A stretch of 17,220 nt of DNA from Deltaproteobacteria bacterium (GTDB taxonomy: Bacteria; Desulfobacterota; Syntrophia; Syntrophales; UBA2210). This document shows, one piece after another, positions 1 through 7,269 of this stretch; the stretch's first letter is position 1, and each line of letters begins with the position of its first letter. Position numbers and translations under genes: made by a program. The notes beneath the pieces were generated by a model. It saw nothing but the letters and a program-made list of their open reading frames with translations, did not search any database and was not told the origin of the DNA. The DNA lies in the NCBI GenBank assembly GCA_016935935.1, contig JAFGPZ010000173.1, forward strand, positions 1-17,220, read 5' to 3'.

Positions 1-477
1 AAAAAGGGGCTCTCTGCAGCGACTAAGAGATCTTCCAGGGCAGCTAAAGAGGGCGCCGTTGTATCCTATATCCACATGGCTGGGAAAATCGGAGTAATGG
101 TAGAAGTAAACTGCGAAACCGACTTCGTTGCAAAGACGGATGATTTTAATGCCATGGCGAAGGATATTGCCATGCAGATTGCGGCGCTGAATCCAATCTA
201 CATCAAACCCGACGATATCCCGGAAGATGTGCTGGGCAGGGAGCGGGAGATATACCGGAGCCAGGCCCTCGCCGAGGGAAAGCCTGAAAAAATAATGGAT
301 CGGATAATCGAGGGCAAGCTTAGTAAATACTATGAGGAAGTCTGTCTTTTGAATCAGAAATTTGTAAAAGATACGGATGTCACCGTCGGCACTCTGGTAA
401 GTAGTATGATCGCCAAGACTGGGGAAAATATCGTTGTAAGAAGATTCGCAAGGTTTCAGTTAGGTGAAACTTTGTAA
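1..477 (+). CDS. tsf: Elongation factor Ts, 3' part (5' end outside window)
   Basis: EF-Ts is the cytoplasmic guanine-nucleotide exchange factor that recycles EF-Tu-GDP during translation. Reading frame 1 is open from the first base and encodes 158 residues before TAA at 475-477. The true start is upstream; the ATG at 76 is internal, because the residues before it (KKGL, then an Ala/Lys/Arg-rich stretch and SYIHM) are typical EF-Ts sequence. The hallmark VEVNCETDFVAKTD follows, and the end (KFVKD...TV...ENIVVRRFARFQLGE) matches the usual C-terminus. Only one short core domain lies between these landmarks, so this looks like the short (about 200-residue) EF-Ts found in many non-gammaproteobacteria, with roughly 40-50 residues missing from view. 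rpsB normally precedes tsf but would lie outside the window. pyrH follows after about 76 bases. Confidence 0.95.
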   Translation, partial: KKGLSAATKRSSRAAKEGAVVSYIHMAGKIGVMVEVNCETDFVAKTDDFNAMAKDIAMQIAALNPIYIKPDDIPEDVLGREREIYRSQALAEGKPEKIMDRIIEGKLSKYYEEVCLLNQKFVKDTDVTVGTLVSSMIAKTGENIVVRRFARFQLGETL

Positions 478-523
478 AAGATTTTTGGTGTGCTGAAGTA
501 TTAGCAATTCCAAGTAATCTTTT
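476..523 (+). other. Inverted repeat in the tsf-pyrH gap (possible mRNA hairpin)
   Basis: AAAAGATT (476-483) pairs with AATCTTTT (516-523), and inside it TTGG (485-488) pairs with CCAA (510-513), with a small internal mismatch. This gives about 12 base pairs around a 21-base loop. It begins at the tsf stop codon and ends just before the pyrH leader. The stem is A/T-rich and its right arm ends in TTTT, so it could be a weak attenuator or an mRNA-stabilising hairpin. The repeat is visible directly; the function is inferred. Confidence 0.35.
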
Positions 524-553
524 GGGGAACTCCCAATATTGGATGCGGATCGC

Positions 554-1276
554 ATGGATAAGCTATTCTATAAAAAGGTCCTTTTAAAACTGAGTGGCGA
601 AGCGCTTCTGGGGAAGAGTTCCTTTGGAATAGATTCCGACATTCTTAATGCGATAGCAGAGGAAGTCAAGGAAATTAAAGATCTTGGAGTCCGGATAGGA
701 ATTGTTATAGGAGGAGGTAATTTTTTTCGGGGTCTTCAGGCAAGCAGCAGAGGAATGGAAAGGACTTCCGCCGACTATATAGGCATGCTTGCCACAGTAA
801 TGAATGGGCTGGCAATTCAGAACGTCTTTGAAAAACATGGAATCCCTGTTAGAGTGCAATCTGCCTTGGGGATTCAAGGGGTGACGGAAACAGTCGTAAC
901 AAGGGTGGCTCTGGAACATATGGAAAAGGGAAGAGTGGTAGTATTTGTAGGAGGCACTGGGAACCCTTTTTTCACTACCGACACAGCAGCATGCCTACGT
1001 GCTCTTGAGATCAGGGCAGAGGTTCTGCTGAAAGCCACCAAAGTTGACGGTGTCTATGATAAAGACCCCGTCAAGCACAGTGACGCCCGTTTTTTTGAGC
1101 ATATAAGCTATAACGAAGTTATGACTAGGGATCTTAAGGTAATGGATTCAACAGCCATTTCAATGTGTAGAGACAATAATTTGCCCATCGTAGTTTTTAA
1201 TCTGTCGAATAAGGGAAATATCAAAGACGTTGTTCTGGGAAAGCCTGTCGGGACAACTGTGGGGGAGACGAGATGA
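554..1276 (+). CDS. pyrH: UMP kinase
   Basis: PyrH phosphorylates UMP to UDP with ATP. It is a hexameric cytoplasmic enzyme of the amino-acid-kinase fold and feeds all pyrimidine nucleotide synthesis. From ATG 554 it is 240 residues, the normal length. Visible landmarks are KKVLLKLSGEAL near residues 7-18, the glycine-rich GGGNFFRG (53-60), SADYIGMLATVMN (72-84), GGTGNPFFTTDTAA (133-146) and KVDGVYDKDP (163-172). The start is not certain. An in-frame TTG at 539 has GGGGA at 524-528 upstream and would add five residues, whereas ATG 554 has only a weak purine stretch before it but gives the family-like N-terminus. The stop overlaps the frr start in an ATGA tetranucleotide, which implies translational coupling. 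Confidence 0.97.
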   Translation: MDKLFYKKVLLKLSGEALLGKSSFGIDSDILNAIAEEVKEIKDLGVRIGIVIGGGNFFRGLQASSRGMERTSADYIGMLATVMNGLAIQNVFEKHGIPVRVQSALGIQGVTETVVTRVALEHMEKGRVVVFVGGTGNPFFTTDTAACLRALEIRAEVLLKATKVDGVYDKDPVKHSDARFFEHISYNEVMTRDLKVMDSTAISMCRDNNLPIVVFNLSNKGNIKDVVLGKPVGTTVGETR

Positions 1277-1830
1277 AAGAATTGATTTTCGAGGAAATGA
1301 AAGAGGATATGGAAAAGCAGATAATCTTCCTTGAAAGGTCTTTTAACAAGGTCAGGACGGGAAGAGCATCTATTTCCCTCCTTGACGGAATCAAGGTTGA
1401 CTACTACGGGGCCATGACACCTCTCAATCAGGTTGCGACACTCTCCGTTCCAGAGAGTCAGCAGATATTGATCTCTCCCTGGGATAAAAGTGCCATTGGA
1501 AATATTGAGAAAGCCATTCAAAAATCAGAACTGGGACTGGTTCCGACAAATGATGGCAATGTAATACGTATAAATATACCCCCTCTTACTGAGGAGAGAC
1601 GAAGGGAACTGGTGAAACTCGTCAAAAAAATGGCGGAAGAGAGCAAAATAAAGTTGAGGAATGCGAGAAGGGATGCAAACAATGCCCTGAAGGAACTGGA
1701 AAAAAACAATGAAATATCGAAGGATAATTTCCATGATTACCAGGGTGAGGTTCAGGAAATCACCGATGGATACATAAAGAAATCGGATACGGTGCTTGCG
1801 ACCAAAGAAGCGGAAATTATGGAGATATGA
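1273..1830 (+). CDS. frr: Ribosome recycling factor
   Basis: RRF works with EF-G to split the post-termination ribosome so that subunits can be reused; it acts in the cytoplasm. The 185-residue product has the full family length. It shows the N-terminal helix with RSFNKVRTGRAS (residues 23-34), the YYGAMTPLNQVATLSVPE segment of the small domain, WDKSAIGNIEKAI, and the C-terminal helices with PPLTEERRRELVK and RNARRDANNALK. ATG 1273 overlaps the pyrH stop (ATGA), and a GGGGGAG ribosome-binding site sits just upstream inside pyrH. It is the last gene of its transcription unit, since an intrinsic terminator lies 27 bases after the stop. The tsf-pyrH-frr order is classical. Confidence 0.98.
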   Translation: MKELIFEEMKEDMEKQIIFLERSFNKVRTGRASISLLDGIKVDYYGAMTPLNQVATLSVPESQQILISPWDKSAIGNIEKAIQKSELGLVPTNDGNVIRINIPPLTEERRRELVKLVKKMAEESKIKLRNARRDANNALKELEKNNEISKDNFHDYQGEVQEITDGYIKKSDTVLATKEAEIMEI

Positions 1831-1856
1831 TTGGGTTAGATTAAAGCGTAATAACA

Positions 1857-1883
1857 GGGGAACCTCTAGGGTTCCCTTTTTTT
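1857..1883 (+). terminator. Intrinsic terminator after frr
   Basis: GGGAACC (1858-1864), loop TCTAG (1865-1869), GGTTCCC (1870-1876), followed by seven T (1877-1883). This is a perfect 7-bp G/C-rich stem with an immediate U-tract, a textbook rho-independent terminator. It separates the tsf-pyrH-frr unit from the envelope genes that begin at 2086. Confidence 0.92.
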
Positions 1884-1933
1884 GTGTATCTATGACGTTT
1901 TAGAAAATTAAAGGCGGTGAGACTCTGCAATAA

Positions 1934-1952
1934 TGTCACAATGCTTGTGACA
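1934..1952. promoter_or_regulatory. Perfect palindrome upstream of uppS (candidate operator)
   Basis: TGTCACAA (1934-1941), spacer TGC, TTGTGACA (1945-1952) form a perfect 8+8 inverted repeat over 19 bases. It lies between the frr terminator and the uppS start, with no T-tract after it, so it is not a terminator. Its size and symmetry suit a dimeric regulator. It resembles but does not match the CRP/FNR layout: the TGTCA and TGACA ends are nine bases apart, rather than TGTGA and TCACA six apart. It could also form an RNA hairpin with a three-base loop. Which protein binds, if any, is unknown. Confidence 0.5.
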
Positions 1953-2022
1953 GTATCCCGCGTAGTCAAGCGCCAATGTCCTCCGTAATCATGTCTGGCC
2001 ACCGTTGCTCTGTAAAGATACC

Positions 2023-2051
2023 TTGAAAATGGTAGTCTGCTGTGATACTTA
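2023..2051 (+). promoter_or_regulatory. Candidate promoter for the uppS-cdsA-dxr-rseP run
   Basis: A possible -35 TTGAAA (2023-2028) and -10 TACTTA (2046-2051) are separated by 17 bases, with TGTGA just before the -10. Transcription would start about 28 bases before the uppS ATG. A promoter is expected here because a strong terminator closes the upstream unit at 1883. The -10 match is poor, so the exact position is a guess. The rest of 1884-2085 contains the palindrome at 1934-1952 and no convincing gene. Confidence 0.3.
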
Positions 2052-2085
2052 ACTTTCATCGAGATAACATGTACAAGGGATTGCA

Positions 2086-2823
2086 ATGGATAGGATTGAC
2101 TTAAATAAACTTCCGACCCACATTGCTATTATAATGGATGGAAACGGAAGGTGGGCCAAGAAAAATGCTCTGAGAAGACTTGCAGGGCACAAGAAAGGGG
2201 CTGATTCGGTCAGAAATGTCGTGAGGGTCTGCCGAAGACTCGGCATTCAGTACCTTACACTCTATGCATTTTCAATAGAAAACTGGCAGAGGCCGCAAGA
2301 CGAGGTGACGGCCCTGATGTCGCTACTTGAACAGTATCTCAAGTCCGAGACGCAGGAAATGAATGATAAGGATATCAGGCTTATAACAATAGGTGATATA
2401 GGTAGATTTTCCGAAAGGACAGGGAAAATTATCATAGATACAGTTGAAAAGACGGCACGCAATAAGGGAATGATTCTGACACTTGCTCTCAGCTATGGTG
2501 GCAGAGATGAAATTGTTGAAAGTGTAAAAAAAATAGCGAGGGAGTTTAAGAGTGGCCGTATGGTTGAGGCCGACATCACAAAGGAGAATTTTTCGCATTA
2601 CCTCTATACGTCTCATATTCCCGACCCCGATCTGCTTATCAGAACAAGCGGAGAGTACAGAATCAGTAATTTTCTCTTATGGCAGCTTGCCTATACGGAA
2701 CTTTATTTTACTGACGTATTGTGGCCTGATTTTTCCGAGGCGAGCCTCCTTGATGCCATAGTTGACTATCAGAAGAGAGAAAGAAGGTTCGGCCTGATCA
2801 GTGACCAGTTGTCCGGGTATTAA
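2086..2823 (+). CDS. uppS: Isoprenyl transferase (undecaprenyl diphosphate synthase)
   Basis: This cis-prenyltransferase adds isopentenyl diphosphate units to farnesyl diphosphate to make C55 undecaprenyl diphosphate, the lipid carrier for peptidoglycan and O-antigen, at the cytoplasmic membrane face. The 245-residue product has the standard length. Seen are IAIIMDGNGRWA (13-24, with catalytic Asp18), His35 in AGH, LYAFSIENWQRP (59-70) and PDLLIRTSGEYRISNFLLWQ (181-200) with Arg186, Arg192 and later Glu205, all expected substrate-binding positions. The residue after the conserved Ser63 is Ile where Ser or Thr is usual, a tolerated position. AAGGGA at 2075-2080 is the ribosome-binding site for ATG 2086. 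It heads the envelope gene run, and its stop directly abuts cdsA. Confidence 0.97.
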   Translation: MDRIDLNKLPTHIAIIMDGNGRWAKKNALRRLAGHKKGADSVRNVVRVCRRLGIQYLTLYAFSIENWQRPQDEVTALMSLLEQYLKSETQEMNDKDIRLITIGDIGRFSERTGKIIIDTVEKTARNKGMILTLALSYGGRDEIVESVKKIAREFKSGRMVEADITKENFSHYLYTSHIPDPDLLIRTSGEYRISNFLLWQLAYTELYFTDVLWPDFSEASLLDAIVDYQKRERRFGLISDQLSGY

Positions 2824-3630
2824 ATGATGAATTCGCATATAAAGAGATGGATAACGGGAGTGGTAGCCGTTCCCCTGATTATTCTACTGGTATCGGGGCC
2901 TAGCTATGTTTTTTGTATCTTTATTACGATTCTCATACTTGGAGCTGTCTATGAATATAATAGCATGGTTTTTAAAAGAGGATTTTTTACAGAAAAGGTG
3001 GAAGGGATGGTAATCGGTATTCTGATACCGATCAGTTCCCTTCTCGGAGGGCTTAAGCTCATGTTTGCAGTCGCAACCTTTTCTCTTATAACCTCATGTC
3101 TTGTCTTTCTATATCAGGTGAGGGGAGATATCTTTGAGCTGAAACCTCTAGTCAAGGTTGTCTTTGGATTTATGTATATCCCCGTAACTATATCTTACAT
3201 TATCGTCACACATTCTCTTGATAATGGTGCCATGTGGGTTTTTCTGCTCATTGTGATTGCATTTTCCAGTGATGTATCTGCCTTTTACGCAGGTCGAACC
3301 TGGGGGAAGAGAAAGCTGATGCCACTGGTAAGCGCCGGTAAAACTGTTGAGGGCGCCATTGGTTCAATAGCGGGAAGCATACTGGGGTGTTTGTTGTTCA
3401 GAGCTATCTTCTTTGAGGGAATTGCTCTTTCGCACACTATAATTATCGCAATTATGGCGAATGTTCTGGGCCAGACGGGCGATCTCTTTGAGTCTGCCGT
3501 AAAAAGGGTATCTTTAGTGAAAGACTCAGGGAGTCTTATACCCGGTCATGGGGGTGTGCTCGATCGTCTGGATTCTTTTACATTCATAATTCCCTTCGTA
3601 TATTACTATATTATTCTCGTGATACAATGA
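2824..3630 (+). CDS. cdsA: Phosphatidate cytidylyltransferase (CDP-diglyceride synthase)
   Basis: CdsA is an integral inner-membrane enzyme that converts phosphatidic acid and CTP to CDP-diacylglycerol, the precursor of all glycerophospholipids. The 268-residue protein is mostly hydrophobic, with about seven to eight membrane segments by eye, starting with a pair in residues 10-45. The diagnostic CTP-transferase signature spans residues 224-250: Ser224, Lys227-Arg228, Lys233-Asp234, then PGHGGVLDRLD. The upstream loop AGKTVEG (171-177) corresponds to the conserved KTxEG motif, with Ala where Pro is common. The gene starts at the base after the uppS stop and overlaps dxr by four bases (ATGA at 3627-3630), so it is co-translated. 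Its product feeds PssA, encoded at 7266-8033. Confidence 0.97.
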   Translation: MMNSHIKRWITGVVAVPLIILLVSGPSYVFCIFITILILGAVYEYNSMVFKRGFFTEKVEGMVIGILIPISSLLGGLKLMFAVATFSLITSCLVFLYQVRGDIFELKPLVKVVFGFMYIPVTISYIIVTHSLDNGAMWVFLLIVIAFSSDVSAFYAGRTWGKRKLMPLVSAGKTVEGAIGSIAGSILGCLLFRAIFFEGIALSHTIIIAIMANVLGQTGDLFESAVKRVSLVKDSGSLIPGHGGVLDRLDSFTFIIPFVYYYIILVIQ

Positions 3631-4796
3631 AGAAAATCTCCATCTTAGGGTCGACGGGTTCCATAGGAGTCAGTGCGCTGGATGTTATTGAAAGGAATCC
3701 TGAGAGATTCAGAGTGGTGGCTCTTTCTGCAGGACGGAATGTGGGACTTTTAAGGCGACAGATTGAACATTTCAAACCACTTGTTGCTGTGGTTATTGAC
3801 AGGGATCATGCGGACAGGCTCAAAGAGGGGCTTAAAGAATCCCCAGGGACGGAGATCCTCTGGGGGACTGACGGGTATAGAGAGATCGCATCATTGAAGG
3901 ATGTGGATATGGTGGTTTCCGCCATAGTGGGGGCGGCCGGACTTCTCCCAACAATAGCGGCCATTGAGGCGGGTAAGGATGTTGCCCTTGCCAACAAGGA
4001 AACAATGGTTATGGCAGGTACTATCGTCATCGAGATGGCGGCAACTAAAAAGGTTAGAATCCTTCCTGTGGACAGTGAACACAGCGCAATCTTTCAGAGT
4101 CTCCTTGGCCACAATAAAAAAGATGTAAGGAGGATTATTCTAACTGCCTCGGGAGGTCCCTTTCGTGAAACACCAAAGGAACAATTGAGAAATGTAACGC
4201 TGGCGGATGCCCTGAGACACCCGAAGTGGAAAATGGGGGAAAAGATAACCATAGATTCTGCCACTATGATGAACAAGGCCCTCGAAATCATAGAAGCGCG
4301 CTGGTTGTTTGATCTTGAGGCTTCCAGAATAGATGTGATTATTCATCCCCAGAGCATAGTTCATTCAATGGTGGAGTATAAAGATGGTTCCATTATAGCT
4401 CAACTGGGGGTTCCTGATATGAGGGTTCCCATATCCTATGCACTGTCGTATCCTGAAAGGGCTTGCAGTGGCGATACCTCTCTCGATCTGTGCAGGGAGG
4501 AAAAGTTGGAGTTCTTTTCCCCCGATTGCGATAAATTCCCAGCCCTCAGGCTGGCATATGAAGCGGCCGAAAAAGGAGGTACAATGCCTGTCGTCTTGAA
4601 TGCATCGAATGAAGTAGCGGTAGACGCTTTCATTAAGGGCAGAATAGGTTTTCTTGATATCGCAGAAGTTGTTGAAAAAACGATGAATCTCCACAAACCT
4701 GAGGAGCAGAAATCTGTTTCAGTAATCATCGAAATGGATCAGTGGGGGAGAGAAATGGCTGAAAAAATAATCGGGAGGATTGGCATACAGTTGTGA
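3627..4796 (+). CDS. dxr: 1-deoxy-D-xylulose 5-phosphate reductoisomerase
   Basis: Dxr (IspC) rearranges and reduces 1-deoxy-D-xylulose 5-phosphate to 2-C-methyl-D-erythritol 4-phosphate with NADPH and a divalent metal. This is the committed step of the MEP isoprenoid pathway in the cytoplasm. The 389-residue product shows the NADPH-binding GSTGSIG (8-14), ALANKET (120-126), the metal-binding LPVDSEHSAIFQ (146-157, with Asp149 and Glu151), TASGGPFR (173-180), and HPKWKMGEKITIDSATMMNK (198-217) leading to Glu220. Start and stop both overlap neighbours: ATGA with cdsA and GTGA with rseP. It supplies the C5 units that UppS polymerises. Confidence 0.98.
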   Translation: MKKISILGSTGSIGVSALDVIERNPERFRVVALSAGRNVGLLRRQIEHFKPLVAVVIDRDHADRLKEGLKESPGTEILWGTDGYREIASLKDVDMVVSAIVGAAGLLPTIAAIEAGKDVALANKETMVMAGTIVIEMAATKKVRILPVDSEHSAIFQSLLGHNKKDVRRIILTASGGPFRETPKEQLRNVTLADALRHPKWKMGEKITIDSATMMNKALEIIEARWLFDLEASRIDVIIHPQSIVHSMVEYKDGSIIAQLGVPDMRVPISYALSYPERACSGDTSLDLCREEKLEFFSPDCDKFPALRLAYEAAEKGGTMPVVLNASNEVAVDAFIKGRIGFLDIAEVVEKTMNLHKPEEQKSVSVIIEMDQWGREMAEKIIGRIGIQL

Positions 4797-5860
4797 TAGG
4801 AACAAGCATAGTATCAGTGGTAATTCTTTTGGGGATATTGATATTTGTCCACGAATTGGGGCATTTTCTTGTGGCCAAATGGTCCGGTGTGGGAGTGTTG
4901 AAGTTTTCCCTCGGTTTCGGTCCCAGGCTAATAGGGAAAAGAATCGGAGAGACTGAGTATCTGATTTCTGCCGTACCGCTTGGTGGATACGTTAAACTCC
5001 TCGGTGAGGGTGGGGAAGAGGATCTTACGCCTGAGGACGAGAAAAGATCGTTTCAGAATCAATCGGTATATAAGAGAATTGCCATCGTGGCTGCCGGGCC
5101 TCTCTTCAATTTCCTCCTCGCAATCATCGCGTTTTCCATCATATACACGATTGGTGTCCCGACTCTGACATCGAGGGTAGGCGAAGTTCAAGAAGGTTCG
5201 GCCGCCTTTGATGCCGGCATAAAAGAGGGGGATATGATTCTGTCCGTCGGCGGTAAAGATGTTTCTTCCTGGTCTGATATGGCGGCAAGAATAAGAGATA
5301 GCGGAGGCAGGGATCTCAATATAACGATAGAAAGAAATAACAAATTATATGATCTTGCCGTAAGACCTGAGGCAGTGGAAGGTAAAAATATATTTGGTGA
5401 AGCCATTACGTCCTACAAGATAGGCATAGCATCTTCTTCCGAAACAATTACCGTCAGGTTGAATCCCCTTATGGCTGTCGTTGAAGGTGCTGAACAGGCA
5501 TGGTGGTTTACTAAATTAACCTATGTGAGCATAGTCAAGATCATTCAGCGCGTTATCTCGCCGAGTACACTGGGCGGACCGATAATGATAGCCAAGATGT
5601 CTGGTGAATATGCAAAACAGGGGATCATCCCCTTTATATTCTTTATGTCTGTGCTCAGTATAAACCTGGGAGTATTGAATCTTCTCCCCATACCAGTTCT
5701 TGATGGAGGACATCTTATGTTTTACATCATCGAGATCGTGACTGGAAAAGAGCTTAATATGAAGTGGAGAGAAATGGCTCAGCAGGTAGGCTTTTTTCTT
5801 CTCATCATGCTTATGGTATTTGTCTTTTACAACGATATTGTAAGAATAGTAAACGGCTGA
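4793..5860 (+). CDS. rseP: RIP metalloprotease RseP (site-2 protease family)
   Basis: RseP is an intramembrane zinc metalloprotease that cleaves transmembrane helices, classically anti-sigma factors such as RseA in the envelope stress response, as well as leftover signal peptides. The 355-residue protein has the zinc motif HELGH (20-24) in its first membrane helix, the second membrane segment near 94-120, one PDZ domain at about 125-193 (LTSRVGEVQEGSAAFDAGI onward), and the third zinc-ligand region NLLPIPVLDGGH (297-307) in a membrane segment, with a last helix at about 332-347. A single PDZ domain instead of two matches many non-enteric homologues. It starts with GTG overlapping the dxr stop (GTGA). 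No rseA or rpoE lies in the window, so its substrate here is unknown. Confidence 0.95.
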   Translation: MIGTSIVSVVILLGILIFVHELGHFLVAKWSGVGVLKFSLGFGPRLIGKRIGETEYLISAVPLGGYVKLLGEGGEEDLTPEDEKRSFQNQSVYKRIAIVAAGPLFNFLLAIIAFSIIYTIGVPTLTSRVGEVQEGSAAFDAGIKEGDMILSVGGKDVSSWSDMAARIRDSGGRDLNITIERNNKLYDLAVRPEAVEGKNIFGEAITSYKIGIASSSETITVRLNPLMAVVEGAEQAWWFTKLTYVSIVKIIQRVISPSTLGGPIMIAKMSGEYAKQGIIPFIFFMSVLSINLGVLNLLPIPVLDGGHLMFYIIEIVTGKELNMKWREMAQQVGFFLLIMLMVFVFYNDIVRIVNG

Positions 5861-5862
5861 CG

Positions 5863-6555
5863 ATGAAAATTCTCGCAATCGACACATCTTCAGAATCTTC
5901 AAGTGTTGCACTGCTTAATGACGAGTCTATATGGGCGGAATTTTATTTTAATACAAAGAAAAGATATGATGAGACACTTCTGCAGACTATAGATATCCTG
6001 TTCTCTCAGACAGAAATGAGGCCGTCAGACATCGACCTCTTTGTGGCAACTGTTGGTCCAGGGTCTTTTACCGGTCTCAGAGTGGGGTTGAGCACAATAA
6101 AGGGTTTCGCCTTCTCTGCCGGGAAACCGATTGCGGGCGTTTCTACTTTGATGGCTCTTGCCTGTAACATTCCGCATTCTGAAAAGTCTATCTGCCCCAT
6201 GATTGATGCCAGAAGGGGAGAAATATACACGGCCCTTTACAGAATGGATAAAGGCGGTGTTTTGTCGAATGTAGCTGAGGAGCGTGTGACGAGGGTGGAA
6301 GACTTTCTGGAAGAACTTTACGATGAAACCATATTTATAGGAGATGGTGCAGCTTTGCACGCGTCTACTATCAGAAAAAAACTCTCTGAAAGATCCTTCT
6401 TTGTCTCTGAATCCTTCAACTGTATCAGAGCTGGGACAGTGGGGCTTATCGGATTGAAAAAGTATCGTAATGGTGATATATTAAAGTCGGGCGAAGCGGT
6501 TCCAAGATATCTCCGCCGATCCTATGCCGAATCAGGGGTACAGATGGCTTTTTGA
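5863..6555 (+). CDS. tsaB: tRNA threonylcarbamoyladenosine biosynthesis protein TsaB
   Basis: TsaB (YeaZ) is the scaffold partner of the TsaD ligase and TsaE ATPase, which install N6-threonylcarbamoyl on A37 of ANN-decoding tRNAs. The 230-residue product begins MKILAIDTSSESSSVALL, the ASKHA-fold phosphate-1 region, and contains VATVGPGSFTGLRVGLSTIKGFAF (61-84), diagnostic of TsaB, plus MIDARRGEIY (113-122). I chose ATG 5863, two bases after the rseP stop, because it gives the conserved N-terminus; the frame stays open upstream through the end of rseP, but that sequence is not TsaB-like. TsaB proteins are inactive by themselves, and tsaD and tsaE are not in the window. Co-location with rseP implies co-transcription rather than a shared function. 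Confidence 0.95.
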   Translation: MKILAIDTSSESSSVALLNDESIWAEFYFNTKKRYDETLLQTIDILFSQTEMRPSDIDLFVATVGPGSFTGLRVGLSTIKGFAFSAGKPIAGVSTLMALACNIPHSEKSICPMIDARRGEIYTALYRMDKGGVLSNVAEERVTRVEDFLEELYDETIFIGDGAALHASTIRKKLSERSFFVSESFNCIRAGTVGLIGLKKYRNGDILKSGEAVPRYLRRSYAESGVQMAF

Positions 6556-6624
6556 CTTTGAAGCGTTCCACAAGAGGAACTCTGATAGTGAAGACAAAAA
6601 AAGTAAAGTTGACTAAGGCATTTT

Positions 6625-7269
6625 ATGCGTTATAGAAAATTTCCCATTGTGCCAGATGCTTTTATATTCGTTTTGCCGCTGGTGGTTTTGGTTTCTCTTT
6701 CCATATGGTGGGGGAGCGCGGGGCTTACTGTTTTATTCATAGTAATCACGCTTTATGTTATGTGGTTTTTCCGCAATCCCGAAAGAACAGTCCCTGATGA
6801 CTCCAAAGCTGTAGTATCTCCTGCGGACGGTCGCGTTTTGAAGGTAGAAGAGGCCGATGGTGGGGATATTCTGGAAGGCTCATTTAAGAAAATAAGCATA
6901 TTCATGAATATATTTAATGTTCATGTTAACAGATGCCCCTGTTCAGGTGTAATAAAAACTATCAGGTATCGTAAGGGAAAATTTTTTTCGGCAAACCTGG
7001 ACAAGGCATCTTCTCAGAATGAGCGGAACAGCCTGGTTATTGAGACGGAAGAGGGAAAACAGATTATCGTTGTACAGATTGCGGGATTGGTGGCGCGTAG
7101 AATCGTATGCTGGGCAAAAGAAGGGGAAGTATTTAAAAGGGGCGAAAGGTTTGGTCTTATAAGGTTTGGTTCACGTCTGGAGGTCTTTATGCCAGTTGAT
7201 ACGGAAGTGCTGGTAAGGGTTGGAGACAGGGTGCAGGCGGGGCATACGAAAGTGGGGAAGTTGACATGA
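6625..7269 (+). CDS. psd: Phosphatidylserine decarboxylase proenzyme, short type
   Basis: Psd decarboxylates phosphatidylserine to phosphatidylethanolamine at the inner membrane, using a pyruvoyl group made by self-cleavage. The 214-residue protein is the short (archaeal-type) form, well below the roughly 300 residues of the E. coli enzyme. Two hydrophobic stretches at about 12-30 and 33-48 form an N-terminal membrane hairpin, followed by FFRNPERTVP. Catalytic features are SPADGRV (65-71, Asp68), FMNIFNVHVNR (93-103, His100) and the cleavage site RFGSRLEVFMP, where the Gly182-Ser183 bond would give the pyruvoyl alpha subunit. AAGG at 6615-6618 is the only visible ribosome-binding site, and an in-frame stop at 6610-6612 rules out an earlier start. 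It overlaps pssA (ATGA), so the enzyme that makes its substrate is translated with it. Confidence 0.95.
   Translation: MRYRKFPIVPDAFIFVLPLVVLVSLSIWWGSAGLTVLFIVITLYVMWFFRNPERTVPDDSKAVVSPADGRVLKVEEADGGDILEGSFKKISIFMNIFNVHVNRCPCSGVIKTIRYRKGKFFSANLDKASSQNERNSLVIETEEGKQIIVVQIAGLVARRIVCWAKEGEVFKRGERFGLIRFGSRLEVFMPVDTEVLVRVGDRVQAGHTKVGKLT

Noticed and set aside
1884..2085. Possible tRNA, riboswitch or small RNA gene in the gap before uppS
   Set aside because: No cloverleaf, TTCGA-type T-loop or known riboswitch core could be found; only the 19-base palindrome and a weak promoter stand out.
1841..2086. Open frames on the minus strand across the frr-uppS gap, which might encode a small protein
   Set aside because: The translation has no recognisable motif and runs through the terminator and palindrome, and its mixed, Arg/His-rich composition looks like a chance frame.
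2260..2295. FSIENW in UppS instead of FS(S/T)ENW as a sign of altered chain length
   Set aside because: The catalytic Ser, Glu, Asn and Trp are intact and the changed position is variable in the family, so no altered product is supported.
5764..5862. A longer N-terminal extension of TsaB overlapping the end of rseP
   Set aside because: The extra residues read like an out-of-frame translation of rseP; ATG 5863 gives the conserved MKILAIDTS start.
6556..6624. GTTCC/GGAAC inverted repeat after tsaB as a terminator
   Set aside because: Only five base pairs, no T-tract follows, and downstream psd has no better promoter, so it is not supported.
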